Below, in pieces: positions 8,014 to 16,051 of a stretch of 32,673 nucleotides of DNA (within the stretch, counting starts at the first letter, position 1; each line of letters opens with the position of its first letter). Below the pieces are notes generated by a model, which had not been told where the DNA came from, made no database searches, and saw nothing but the letters and a program-made list of their open reading frames with translations. The position numbers and the translations under genes are program-made. The DNA is from Streptomyces flavochromogenes (GTDB lineage: Bacteria > Actinomycetota > Actinomycetes > Streptomycetales > Streptomycetaceae), in contig NZ_JNZO01000051.1 in NCBI RefSeq assembly GCF_000717595.1, positions 1-32,673 on the forward strand, read 5' to 3'.

Positions 8014-8655
8014 TCATCTGCACGGAGATCGCTGACAATCGTGGGTGATTTGGCTGCTCTCGTTAGCAGGAGGGCCCGGCGCCAGAACCAGAGCTTCTAC
8101 TGCTGGGTTGCATAGCAGTTCATGTCCGGAGCAGATCGTGACGGCCGCGGCGGTGGCAGTGGCAGTGCCGAGGTAGACGTAGCCGCGCTTGTCGTATCGG
8201 GTGGCGACGGCCTGGGACTGCTTTAGGTAGTTGATTGCCCGCTCGATGGTGTTGCGCTTCTTGTAGCGGTCCTCGTCGAAAGCGGGCGGCCGTCCGCCGC
8301 GGGAGCCTTTGCGCAGGCGGGCGGCCTGGCTGTCGGTCTTCTCCGGGATCGTGTGGTGGATTCCCCGCCGTCGCAGGTACTCGCGGATGGGACCGTTGCT
8401 GTAAGCCTTGTCGGCCGCGAGGCTGTCAGGCTTCTTGCGCGGCCGTCCCAGGCCAGGTCTGGGCACCCGAATCTTCTCCAGGACCGGCTTGAACTGGGTG
8501 CAGTCCGCCCGCTGACCTGGAGTGACGACCAGGGACAGCCGGCGGCAGCGGCCCTCCGCGCTCAGGTGGAGCTTGCTGGTGAACCCGCCCCGCGAGCGGC
8601 CCAGGCCCTCACCTTCAGCACCACCTCCACCAGGCGGGCGACGAGACTCTGCCAC
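8014..8655 (-). CDS. IS5 transposase, downstream frame (orfB)
   Basis: The C-terminal half of the IS5 enzyme: [40 protein letters not shown], the second catalytic D in AADKAYSNGPIREYLRRRGI and the final E in KKRNTIERAINYLKQSQAVA. It overlaps orfA by about 90 bp in another frame, so the enzyme would be made by ribosomal frameshifting, as in IS427-type elements. The last 35 or so residues after VYLGTATATAAAV are unlike the short tail usual for the family, so the original stop was probably lost. Confidence 0.85.
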   Translation of the reverse strand: MAESRRPPGGGGAEGEGLGRSRGGFTSKLHLSAEGRCRRLSLVVTPGQRADCTQFKPVLEKIRVPRPGLGRPRKKPDSLAADKAYSNGPIREYLRRRGIHHTIPEKTDSQAARLRKGSRGGRPPAFDEDRYKKRNTIERAINYLKQSQAVATRYDKRGYVYLGTATATAAAVTICSGHELLCNPAVEALVLAPGPPANESSQITHDCQRSPCR

Positions 8656-9062
8656 GGCGTCTCGTCCTGGTGTTCCATCCCTTCGGCCCCCTTTGAGGCG
8701 GGCACCGGCGGCGGGTCGGTGCGGGCGCCGGCCGCATGCTGGTGAGCGCGGACGGTGGTGGAGTCGACCGAGATGTCCCAGTCGATCTCACCCGCCGCAT
8801 CCGCTGCGGCCTGGACCTGCTGGAGTAGACGTTCCCAGGTTCCGTCGGCCGACCACAGTCGATGGCGTTCATAGACGGTCTTCCAAGGCCCGAAACGTTC
8901 GGGTAGATCACGCCACTGCACCCCGGTCCGCACCCGGTGCAAAATCCCGTCGATCACCTGCCGATGGTCCCGCCACCTGCCACAACGCCCGTTGCTGACC
9001 GGCAGGAACGGCCGCAGCCGTTCCCACTCGGCATCGCTCAGATCACCCCGCCCCATGCCCAC
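8562..9062 (-). CDS. IS5 transposase, upstream frame (orfA)
   Basis: A 166-residue frame starting at the ATG at 9062, about 30 bp inside the right inverted repeat. It contains the N-terminal DUF4096-type DNA-binding domain (LSDAEWERLRPFLPVSNGRC, RTGVQWRDLPERFGPWKTVY) and the first catalytic D in ISVDSTTVRAHQHAAGA. The family reading then continues in the orfB frame; the switch lies between 8615 and 8655 on the minus strand, but I see no classical A-rich slippery heptamer there, so it could also be a damaging frameshift. Confidence 0.85.
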   Translation of the reverse strand: MGMGRGDLSDAEWERLRPFLPVSNGRCGRWRDHRQVIDGILHRVRTGVQWRDLPERFGPWKTVYERHRLWSADGTWERLLQQVQAAADAAGEIDWDISVDSTTVRAHQHAAGARTDPPPVPASKGAEGMEHQDETPWQSLVARLVEVVLKVRAWAARGAGSPASST

Positions 9063-9090
9063 AGCAACGACTCGGGGACGGAGCAGTCAC

Positions 9091-9109
9091 ATGATCGGCC
9101 GGACAACTC
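9091..9109 (-). repeat. Right inverted repeat of the IS427-like element
   Basis: Complement reads GAGTTGTCCGGCCGATCAT. It is followed by CTAG at 9110-9113, whose TAG (minus strand) is the stop codon of the methyltransferase gene. Confidence 0.7.
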
Positions 9110-9898
9110 CTAGTCGGCCTGCAGGACGAAGAACAGGAAGCACAGGAAGCGCGGCTTGGCCGCGATGGCCTCGGGGAACATCTCGCGGGCGGCGGGATCA
9201 GGCTCCGGCTCGCTGATGACCGTAATCCGGAAACCGGCCCCGATGAAAGCCTCGATCATCGCGTGCAGCGGCCTGTTCCACCTGCTCACCAGGGCGGTAT
9301 GGCCGCCAATGGTCCACTCCACGTTCCATTTGGTGGTGTCGAAGTAGTTATGCTCGGCCTCGCGACCGGCCTCGCGGTGTATGAGGTTGATGGCAAAGGG
9401 ATGGTCGACAGATGCGATCAGTCGACCGCCGGGCCTGAGTACGCGTCGCAGCTCGGCCAGCGCCGGCCCCCAGTCCTCCAGATAGTGCAGCACCAGGGAC
9501 GCCGTTACATCGTCGAATGTGTCATCAGCGTAAGGAAGCGGGCTGCCCAGGTCCGCCACCTGCAGGTCCGCACCGTCGCCGAGCCGCCGCCGAGCCACCT
9601 CCAGCATCCCGGCACTCGAGTCGAAGCCACTCACAACGGCGCCACGGTCGCGCAGCGCGGCAAACAGGGCCCCCGAGCCGCAGCCGGCGTCGAGAATCCG
9701 TCGGCCGGCCACGTCTCCAGCGAGGGTCAGCATCGCGGGCCGCTCGTAGTAGGCATTGACCAGGTTGGTTTCGTTTGCGGCCGCGTACGCCTCGGCGAAG
9801 CTGTTGTAGTCGTTGGTCTTCGACGGTTCCGCACTCACTGCGGACGGCGAGACCAGCTTGGTGGAGATCGCGTGCTCTTGGCGCTCACTTGAGATCAT
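9110..9898 (-). CDS. Class I SAM-dependent methyltransferase
   Basis: A 262-residue protein from the ATG at 9898; a GTG at 9838 (giving SAEPSKTNDYNSFAEAYAAA as the N-terminus) is also a reasonable start and neither has a clear ribosome binding site. The Rossmann core has motif I ILDAGCGSGALFAAL (about residues 68-82), the acidic end of strand 2 in SGFDSSAGMLEVARRR, motif II VADLGSPLPYADDTFDDVTA and LRRVLRPGGRLIASVDHPFA. These are features of the Methyltransf_11/UbiE-like group; the substrate is unknown. The C-terminus KPRFLCFLFFVLQAD is natural for the group, and its TAG stop is part of the CTAG at the IS boundary, so the element inserted exactly at the end of the gene without destroying it. 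Confidence 0.88.
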   Translation of the reverse strand: MISSERQEHAISTKLVSPSAVSAEPSKTNDYNSFAEAYAAANETNLVNAYYERPAMLTLAGDVAGRRILDAGCGSGALFAALRDRGAVVSGFDSSAGMLEVARRRLGDGADLQVADLGSPLPYADDTFDDVTASLVLHYLEDWGPALAELRRVLRPGGRLIASVDHPFAINLIHREAGREAEHNYFDTTKWNVEWTIGGHTALVSRWNRPLHAMIEAFIGAGFRITVISEPEPDPAAREMFPEAIAAKPRFLCFLFFVLQAD

Positions 9899-10041
9899 GG
9901 TGCGGGAGACGTGTGCTGCACCAGTTCAGTTCCGGGCCGCTCCCGGCGGCCCTCACATCCTTCGAGATCCAACGAGCCGTTCGTTCCCGAGTTCGTCCAG
10001 CACCGCCCGGTGCAGCCGACGCCACAGGCCGGCCTCGGTCC

Positions 10042-10194
10042 ATACCGACCAACGAGATCCAACGCCTGTTCACCACCCTGACCAGCCGGGCCGACGACCT
10101 CGCGCACCGACTCCGTTGGTCACACTGGCGATGCCGACACCAGGGCCGCGCCCGCGACTGCCACTACCGACGGCAAGCAGCCGCCCAGCCATGA
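10042..10194 (+). pseudogene. IS701-like transposase, 3' fragment
   Basis: About 50 C-terminal residues, IPTNEIQRLFTTLTSRADDL then HRLRWSHWRCRHQGRARDCH and YRRQAAAQP before the stop. The WSHWRxRHQxxAR-CHYRR ending is characteristic of IS701-type transposases of actinomycetes. Nothing upstream belongs to the same enzyme. The bases just after the stop (about 10195-10222) probably include the element's right end. It lies on the opposite strand to the IS701 fragment at 6296-7099, so the two are not one split element. Confidence 0.65.
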
Positions 10195-10274
10195 AGATCA
10201 CGATCTACGGCTGGAGTACTAACCTCGCGCTTTCACAAGGTGGGGTGTCCGAGGCTTGATCAAATAAGCGGAGA

Positions 10275-10886
10275 GTGCTCCTGAACTGCAACGATGGGAC
10301 TTGTCGAGGGTCCTGTTGGCTGCATGGGAAGAAGCACTCTCCAGGGAAGCGTATCGGGTCGTACCCGCGTGTCCGCATCGAGGGCGGCGGCCGGGCGGTG
10401 GTCTGGGAGGCCGGGGAAGTGCTGCTGGTCGAGACCGTCCGCAAGGTCGGCCTGGACACCGCGATATCAGCAGCGTTCACGCCGTGGCGGAAGGCTCGGG
10501 CGGTGCACGATCCGGGCAAGATCCTGCTGGACGTGGCCCTGGCGGTCGCATTGGGCGGGGACTGCCTCGCGGATGTCGGCATGCTGCGGGCCGAGGCGGC
10601 CGTGTTCGGGCCGGTGGCCTCCGATCCGACGGTCTCCCGTCTGATCAACACCCTCGCCGCCTCCGGCCAGAAGGCCCTGCAGGCGACTCGTTCCGCACGG
10701 GCCCGATCCCGCGAGCGGGTCTGGCAGCTGGCCGAGGGCAGTGCACCTGATGCGGGCGGGACGGTGACCGTCGACCTCGACGGGGTGCTGGTGATCTCGC
10801 ACTCCGACAAGGAGGACGCCGCACCCACCTGGAAGCGGACCTACGGGCACCACCCTTTGATGGGGTTCGTCGACCACGGGCAGGGC
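10275..10886 (+). pseudogene. IS1380 family transposase, 3'-truncated
   Basis: The N-terminal part of an IS1380 enzyme: RIGSYPRVRIEGGGRAVV, VHDPGKILLDVALAVALGGD, GPVASDPTVSRLINTLAASG, the first catalytic region VTVDLDGVLVISHSDK and GHHPLMGFVDHGQGG. The family normally runs to about 450 residues; here it stops at about 10886 where a second IS1380 copy begins in the opposite direction. The frame continues open across that join for another 870 bp, but the residues are meaningless. Confidence 0.8.
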
Positions 10887-11252
10887 GGCCACCGGCTCCC
10901 CGCTCCCGCCGCTTCCGTGGTCCACGAAGGCCATCAGAGGATGGTGTCCGAACGTCTTCTTCCAGGTCGCGGTGGCGACCTGCTTCTCGGAGTGAGCCAG
11001 CACGAGCACCCCGTCCAGGTCCACGATCACCTGCCCCTCGGTATCCGGCGCCGCAGTGCCGGCCGGCTTCCACACGTGCTCGCGCACTCCTGCCCGAGCG
11101 GTCCTGATCGCGGACAGGGCCTTCGGCCCGGCTGCGGCGAGGGCGTCGACGAGCCGGGAGACCGTGAGGTCGGAGGCCACCGGCCCGAACACGCCGGGCT
11201 CGGCCCGCAGCGTCCCGACATCCGCGAGGCAGTCCCCGCCCAGCGCGACCGC
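10880..11252 (-). pseudogene. IS1380 transposase fragment, inverted second copy
   Basis: Read on the minus strand from 11252: LAVALGGDCLADVGTLRAEP, GPVASDLTVSRLVDALAAAG, VIVDLDGVLVLAHSEKQVAT and GHHPLMAFVDHGSGGSGEPV. It begins about 55 residues into the family and ends shortly after the point where the plus-strand copy ends. By eye the two copies are about 85% identical in DNA over the shared 350 bp, so they are related but separate elements joined tail to tail. Confidence 0.8.
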
Positions 11253-11440
11253 GAGGCGCTGCGCCTGAACGTCGCACGCCTCTTCGGATGGCCGGCCACC
11301 GCCACCACGTACCAGCACGTGGAGCAGTGGCTCCGCTCGCGCTACTGCACGATCGTCTGGCACCGCACCCGTGCGTCGGGGACGCTCGTCGACCTGGTCG
11401 CCGCCGACTCGATGCCGTGCCCGGCCGGCGTCGCGCTCTA
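11253..11440 (+). other. Possible host gene fragment
   Basis: The plus strand here gives a protein-like stretch, ARLFGWPATATTYQHVEQWL followed by RSRYCTIVWHRTRASG and LVDLVAADSMPCPAGVALYR, with normal W, Y and H use. It begins at the edge of the IS1380 fragment and has no stop codon before the terminator at 11444, so it cannot be an intact gene end. I do not recognise it. It may be a piece of a gene disrupted by the IS1380 events. Confidence 0.35.
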
Positions 11441-11443
11441 CCG

Positions 11444-11479
11444 GACGGGCCCGGGACGCGTCGCGCGCCCGGGCCCGTC
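11444..11479. terminator. Strong intrinsic terminator
   Basis: GACGGGCCCGGG (11444-11455) pairs perfectly with CCCGGGCCCGTC (11468-11479) across a 12-nt loop. It lies 16 bp beyond the stop of the minus-strand operon (11495-13613), so it most likely ends that transcript. Confidence 0.8.
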
Positions 11480-11494
11480 CCGTATCGGTGCAGG

Positions 11495-12580
11495 TCAGAG
11501 GACCTGGACGGATGCGACCAGAGTGTTCAGGTCCGGCCAGAGCTTCTTGTTCGTCTCCGGCAGTACGACCCACAGCACCGAGGGGCGGACCCGCCCGGTG
11601 TCGACCACGAGGACCGCGTTCAGGTCCATCGTGGACGGCACCCCGCGTTTGTGGAAGTGGATCTCGCTGACCAGCAGCCAGGCGTCATGTCCGTCGACCT
11701 TCAGCGGCTGCGAGGCGACGTCGACCAGGATCGCCTGGTCGCGGGGGTACTCGTAGCGCCGCCGCTCGTCCATCACCGCGCCCGCCACGCCCCGCAGCTC
11801 CCCGGTGCCGCCGGCCGCGGCCATGATGTCCTCGTCCACCTGCGTGGACTTCACGAGTGCGCGCTGGCGCCCCTCCTGTTTGCGGGTGAAGCCATCGAAG
11901 ATCGGATCCTGCGTCTTGCTCCGGTCCCACGTGCCGCCCAGCTCCGCGTACTCCAGGGAGGAGTCCGTGACATTGCCGATGACCGGAGATCCCTCGCCCG
12001 GGTAGTCCGGCACCTTGACGGTCCCGGTGAGCCGCCGCTCCTCGGGCAGCGGGGAGGCGCCGGGGGTGAGAGTGGGCACGGGGATGCCCCGCTGCGGGGC
12101 GTCCGCGGTGCTGCCCGTGCAGGTGGCGGACGAGGAGTCCGGTGTGCTGTGCGCCTGCTGGACCACCTTGCCGCCGACCAGCACGGTGCACGTGAGAGTG
12201 CCCCCTTCCTGGTCCTCGCGGCTTCTGACGTCCAGATAGAAGTCGGCGCCCGCCGCCAGCTCGACGGTCTTGCGGTACGGCAGGATGACGACCCCGTGGG
12301 GCTCGTGGTTGCCGTTCGCCTCCCCGACGGTGAGGTTCACCGAGGGGTGGTCGCCCGTCGCGATGTAGGTGACCTCGAGCCGCCGGGATTCCTTGTCCGG
12401 GGATGCCCCGTCGTCGCTCGGGTCGCCGACGGCCAGGGCCAGGCCCACCGCGCCGAGCGTGACCACCTCGAAGAGGATCACCAGGGCGCCGACCAGGTAG
12501 AACCCGCCCGGGATCCGGTCGAAGGTCTTCTTGCCGCGGCCGGAGTGGAACTCGCGTCTCGGCTGGGATGTCTGCGTCAT
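11495..12580 (-). CDS. Membrane-anchored MmpS-like protein
   Basis: A 361-residue protein: short basic cytoplasmic N-terminus, one membrane segment at about residues 27-50 (FYLVGALVILFEVVTLGAVG), then an extracytoplasmic domain. Residues about 66-155 (LEVTYIATGDHPSVNLTVGE, VVILPYRKTVELAAGADFYL, LTCTVLVGGKVVQQA) resemble the MmpS transport-accessory domain, including the paired cysteines. A second, unrecognised domain follows (about 180-361, with FDGFTRKQEGRQRALVKSTQ and LLVSEIHFHKRGVPSTMDLN). MmpS proteins assist RND lipid exporters, but no exporter is nearby, so that role is not claimed. It is the second gene of an operon: 13 bp separate it from the upstream gene. Confidence 0.7.
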   Translation of the reverse strand: MTQTSQPRREFHSGRGKKTFDRIPGGFYLVGALVILFEVVTLGAVGLALAVGDPSDDGASPDKESRRLEVTYIATGDHPSVNLTVGEANGNHEPHGVVILPYRKTVELAAGADFYLDVRSREDQEGGTLTCTVLVGGKVVQQAHSTPDSSSATCTGSTADAPQRGIPVPTLTPGASPLPEERRLTGTVKVPDYPGEGSPVIGNVTDSSLEYAELGGTWDRSKTQDPIFDGFTRKQEGRQRALVKSTQVDEDIMAAAGGTGELRGVAGAVMDERRRYEYPRDQAILVDVASQPLKVDGHDAWLLVSEIHFHKRGVPSTMDLNAVLVVDTGRVRPSVLWVVLPETNKKLWPDLNTLVASVQVL

Positions 12581-12593
12581 GTCGTCCTCCCCC

Positions 12594-13613
12594 TCACGCC
12601 CGGCCGCTGTCGCCGGACCGGCGGTCGGCCGGCTCGTCGCCGAACCGCGTGGCCAGCAGCCCCGCCTCCCGCGCCTCGTCCAGCATCCGGTGCAGGTCCT
12701 GGAGCCGGGACCGGTCGGCGAGCCCCTCGATCTCGGCGACGGCCAGCTCGTCCCGCACCGTGTTCACCACCAGCTCGTACATGTCCTCGCCGAGTTGCTC
12801 CAGCTCTCGTACGGCCTCCCACTCGCGGTACGCCGCGTCCGCCGCGCGGGTGTTCTCGGCGTACCGCTCCAGCGCCTCCACCCGCTCCTCCAGCGCGCTC
12901 GACGACAGCCGCAGCGCCTGCCGCTGAGTCCGCAGCACCTCCTCCACCCGCGAGCCGGAGGCGTCCCCGGCAGCGGTGCGCACCTTCCGCGCCAGCCGGG
13001 TCAGCTCGGCCAGGCGCTGGGCGATCTCGTACTGCTGGGCCGGCAGCGTCACGTCGTTGGCGATGTCGTCCAGCAGCCCGTCCCGATCGACCTGCGACTG
13101 GAGTACCGCCGTCACGGCGGCCTGGGCGCGCTCCATCCGGCGCAGCGGCGAGTGGCCCAGCAGCTCGCGCAGGGAGTCGTCGCCGAAGTCCTCGGCCAGG
13201 TAGTAGCGGCCGTGGCGCAGCCGGGCCACCCGCTGCCGCTCGTCGGTCCCGCAGCCGAGGAGGACGATCAGCAGCCAGGCCAGCAGGTGCACGCCCACGA
13301 CGGTCAGGATGAACGCCTCGAACCCGAACTGGGCCCCGACCCAGATCAGCCCCGCCTGCGCCGCGAGCCCGACGGCCAGGCCGGGCCACACGCCGATCAG
13401 CGCCCACAGGATCGTCACCGGCAGTAGCGCGCACACCGCGGAGACCCCCAGGGCCGTCCAGATGTCCGCCTTGGTACGGCCGCCCAACCCCGGCTCATCG
13501 GGCAGCGGCAACGTGGCTGGGAAGAGTCCGTCGGCGGACTTCTCCAGCAGCGCGCGCTCCGAGTCCTCGAGGGCCGGATCCACCACCGGCCGCAGCGCAA
13601 TGTCCTGCGCCAT
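12594..13613 (-). CDS. Multi-pass membrane protein with coiled coil
   Basis: A 339-residue protein of unknown family. After about 50 soluble residues there are three hydrophobic segments (about 52-72, 75-95 and 99-122: VSAVCALLPVTILWALIGVW, LAVGLAAQAGLIWVGAQFGF, FILTVVGVHLLAWLLIVLLG). Residues about 150-310 are long charged helices rich in Leu, Glu and Arg (LAELTRLARKVRTAAG, ALRLSSSALEERVEALERYA) that look like coiled coil. It is the first gene of a two-gene operon with the MmpS-like protein. The pair looks like ordinary chromosomal material untouched by the surrounding IS elements. Confidence 0.72.
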   Translation of the reverse strand: MAQDIALRPVVDPALEDSERALLEKSADGLFPATLPLPDEPGLGGRTKADIWTALGVSAVCALLPVTILWALIGVWPGLAVGLAAQAGLIWVGAQFGFEAFILTVVGVHLLAWLLIVLLGCGTDERQRVARLRHGRYYLAEDFGDDSLRELLGHSPLRRMERAQAAVTAVLQSQVDRDGLLDDIANDVTLPAQQYEIAQRLAELTRLARKVRTAAGDASGSRVEEVLRTQRQALRLSSSALEERVEALERYAENTRAADAAYREWEAVRELEQLGEDMYELVVNTVRDELAVAEIEGLADRSRLQDLHRMLDEAREAGLLATRFGDEPADRRSGDSGRA

Positions 13614-14090
13614 TCAGCAACACCCCCCACAGGTTGGGGAGATCGTGACACACACCGGAGGGGCTGCCCACGCCACCCCTGTTCCCGGCCGCCGACGGAG
13701 ACGGCGCGAACCCGAAGACAAACTGTCTTCCACCCTTGGCCTGATACCCCTGAGGCCGACGGGTGCGACGCGCAGCCAGAGGCGCGAGAGGCGCCCCTGT
13801 CCGGTAGCCGGCGCCCCCAGTCCTGCGCCCGGTGACCCCCGTCCGGGCGCTGGCAATTGCCACTTCACACGCTTCTGTGCATTCCCTTGAATGTAACTGG
13901 CGCGTGCACGCGACAGCCGGGCCATCAGCCTGACTGCCACCAGCCCGAACAGCCGAAACGGCCCGCCGAAAGAACCGACGGACCGTCACGAAAGGTCGAG
14001 GCTATTCGTCGTTTCCTATGGGGGAATCGCAAGCACTCGTTGTGGATGGGGTGAGTATGGACTGTGCCGGGTTCCTGATAGAAATGGCAT
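13614..14090. other. Intergenic region, two divergent promoters expected
   Basis: 477 bp between the membrane operon and the Imm10-like gene, which point away from each other. No gene is supported. CCCCA-caggt-TGGGG at 13625-13639 is a small inverted repeat just upstream of the operon start and could be a regulator site. TAGAAA about 6 nt before the GTG at 14091 could be the -10 of a leaderless transcript for the downstream gene. Confidence 0.4.
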
Positions 14091-14498
14091 GTGACATACA
14101 GGTTCATGGCCTCTTCGGTTGCGACCGAGATGGATGTCGACGGTGAGATGCAGGCCGGCGTGGCGGAGGATGATGAGGGCTTCTTCCTGCTGTTCACGCG
14201 TACTGTCGGTGAGCCGTCCTCACAGGACATCTCGCTTGGGCTCGACACGTACTGCGTGATGACTCCGGACCAGTGCACGGCCTATGGCTGTGTCCGCGAG
14301 GTGGCTCTGACGGACACCTTGCTCACAGTGACGCTGGCCCCCGACTGTCTGGATGATCTGGAGCTGGAGGACACAAAGATCGAGGCAGTGCTCGACGTTC
14401 CGACCGAGAGCATTGACGAGCTGCGCGGGGTGCTTGCGAAGGTTCTGGCCTTCGGGCGCGAGGAAGCCCGGCCTCGGCTCACTGGCTTCTCGGTCTGA
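14091..14498 (+). CDS. Imm10-like immunity protein
   Basis: A 135-residue acidic protein. The order of motifs fits the Imm10 family: an N-terminal strand pair ending in FFLLFTRTVGEPSSQDISLG, then LDTYCVMTPDQCTAYGCVRE, VALTDTLLTVTLAPDCLDDL and a C-terminal helix SIDELRGVLAKVLAFGREEA. Imm10 proteins neutralise secreted polymorphic toxins delivered by neighbouring cells. No toxin gene lies next to it here; the next feature downstream (6 bp away, opposite strand) is a dead IS5 element. A leaderless GTG start at 14091 is likely; an ATG at 14106 is the alternative. Family assignment is by motif pattern. Confidence 0.65.
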   Translation: MTYRFMASSVATEMDVDGEMQAGVAEDDEGFFLLFTRTVGEPSSQDISLGLDTYCVMTPDQCTAYGCVREVALTDTLLTVTLAPDCLDDLELEDTKIEAVLDVPTESIDELRGVLAKVLAFGREEARPRLTGFSV

Positions 14499-14503
14499 TC
14501 GGC

Positions 14504-15318
14504 TTAGTTGAGACGGCGGTATCCGATCAAGAGTGCCGCGATGCCGACGAAGGCGAGGAAGTGTTCAGCCTTGCGTTCGTACCGCCGGTGGAGGCGTCGG
14601 GGCAACCCGCCAGCCAAGACACGGTTCTTTCGACCATCCAGCGATGCCGGCCCAGTCGCTGCGAGAATTCGACGCCCTTGCGAGCGATGCGGTGGCGGAT
14701 GCCCCGCTCGCGCATCCATCGGCGCAGGTAGCTGTAGCCGTAGCCCTTGTCCACGTGCAGCTTCGCCGGCCTCCGGCGCCGAGGCCCGCGCCGGGACCGG
14801 ATGGGCGGGATGCCGCGCACGAGCGGTTCCAGACCCTGGCTGTCATGCATGTTCGCACCCGAGATACCCAGGGACCTTGGCAGTCCGTTCCGGTCACTTC
14901 AGGTGGATCTTCGATACCGGCTTGCCACGGTCGTTCGGATTCGGTCCCGTCAGTGGCCCCTTGCCGCGCGGAGACTGACGGAATCGATCGCGCACGGCGA
15001 GCAGCCCAGCTCGCCCCGCGCTCCGAGTCCGTCGAGGATCACGCGGTAGAGCCTGGCCCAGACCCCGTCCCGGCTCCACTTGGGCGAACCGGCGGTAGAC
15101 CGTGGGTCAGGCGGGACCGAATACAGGCGGCAGCCGCCGCCATGTGCAGCCTGAGGTCGCCACGAAGATGACCGCCGCTGAGGCTTCACGGTCACCTGCC
15201 CACCGTCGACCACCCCCCTGCGGACGCGTCACCACTGTCGGCGGCGCCACCCGCCGAAGCAGCACCCACTGCTCGTCCGGCACCAACCGCCCAACGAGAT
15301 CCGCCAGGCACGGTCAAC
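14504..15318 (-). pseudogene. IS5 family transposase, several frameshifts
   Basis: Spread over all three minus-strand frames, in the correct order: LADLVGRLVPDEQWVLLRRV, AAVIFVATSGCTWRRLP, KWSRDGVWARLYRVILDGLG, then GPNPNDRGKPVSKIHLK, LEPLVRGIPPIRSRRGPRRR, HVDKGYGYSYLRRWMRERGI, QRLGRHRWMVERTVSWLAG and finally LHRRYERKAEHFLAFVGIAA before the stop at 14504. Every domain is present, but at least four frame changes separate them, so it is inactive. It is a different IS5 subgroup from the copies at 5413 and 15518. Confidence 0.82.
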
Positions 15319-15346
15319 GAACGATCACGCCATAAGAAGCGACGTC

Positions 15347-15505
15347 CTAGTCTTCTGAGTCAGGAGTTCTGTTCAGATATGAAGCAAGGCGCGCGAGGAT
15401 CTCGTCGGCGGTCCTCGTCCAGACGTAGGGCTTCGGGTCGGTGTTCCATGCGGTGATCCAGTCGCGGATGTCCTGCTCCAGTGCCTGGACGCTCTTGTGG
15501 ACGCC
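15347..15505 (-). pseudogene. IS630 transposase, C-terminal fragment
   Basis: The last 52 residues of an IS630 enzyme: SVQALEQDIRDWITAWNTDP, KPYVWTRTADEILARLASYL and NRTPDSED before the stop. The DIRDWI-x-WN-x-DPKPYVWT-x-TADEIL motif is diagnostic. The rest is missing; the frame runs on to 15967 only as a shadow of the IS5 copy on the other strand. Confidence 0.75.
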
Positions 15506-15517
15506 TCGCCGTATCTG

Positions 15518-16051
15518 GGGGGGGATCTGCAGGTCGAGCCGCCCGGAGGCGTTTTCGCCGAACCCGACGACCACGGCCTCGGACGCTCCCGCGGTGGACT
15601 GACCACCAAGATCCACTTGGCCGTCGAGCAGGCCCAGAAGCCGATGTCGCTCGTGATCACGGCCGGGCAGCGCGGCGACTCCCCGCAGTTCCAGGTCGCC
15701 CTGGGCCGTATCCGGGTCCCGCAGCTCGGCCCGGGACGGCCGCGCACCCGCCCGGACAAGGTTCGCGCGGACAACGCGTAAGGCTCCCGTGTGAACCGCG
15801 CCTACATACGCAGACGCGGTGTTCGCTGCACGATCCCAGAGAAGCGCGACCCGATCGCCAACCGCAAGAAGCGCGGCTCTCACGAGGGCCGGCCGCCGAA
15901 GTTCGACAAGGATGACTACAAGGAGCACCACGCGGTGAAGTGCGGGATCAACCGCCTCAAGCACCACCGCGCGGTGGCCGCCAGGTACGACAAGCTCTCC
16001 GTCCGCTACGAGGCGACTGTGCTGGTCGCGGCCATCAACGAGTGGCTGTGA
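15518..16051 (+). pseudogene. IS5 family transposase, 5'-truncated with nonsense codon
   Basis: Closely related to the copy at 5413-6018: [40 protein letters not shown], then the second D in VRADNA followed by an in-frame TAA at 15779-15781, where relatives have a Tyr codon (TAC). The same frame continues [40 protein letters not shown] and VAAINEWL to a TGA. The usual catalytic E in the VECGISR region is K here (VKCGINR), so it is dead even without the stop. The N-terminal domain is replaced by the IS630 fragment. Confidence 0.85.

Larger units (their letters stand above)
7155..9113. mobile_element. IS5 (IS427-like) element enclosing a lipoprotein gene
   Basis: CTAG occurs at 7155-7158 and again at 9110-9113. 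Just inside are GACCTGTCCGGCCGATCAT (7159-7177) and, on the other strand, GAGTTGTCCGGCCGATCAT (9109-9091), a 19-bp inverted repeat with 17 matches. IS427-type members of IS5 duplicate CTAG-like targets, so this fits one insertion. The interior, about 1.95 kb, is larger than the usual 0.85-1.1 kb and contains a two-frame IS5 transposase (8014-9062) plus a lipoprotein gene (7265-7834) lying between the transposase stop and the left end. No second copy of the repeat is found near 8014, which argues that the lipoprotein gene is inside the element. Confidence 0.65.

Noticed and set aside
11288..13312. A 674-residue plus-strand open frame.
   Set aside because: It is the antisense shadow of the two-gene membrane operon (11495-13613) and ends in a long R/P/A/S-rich tract with no motifs.
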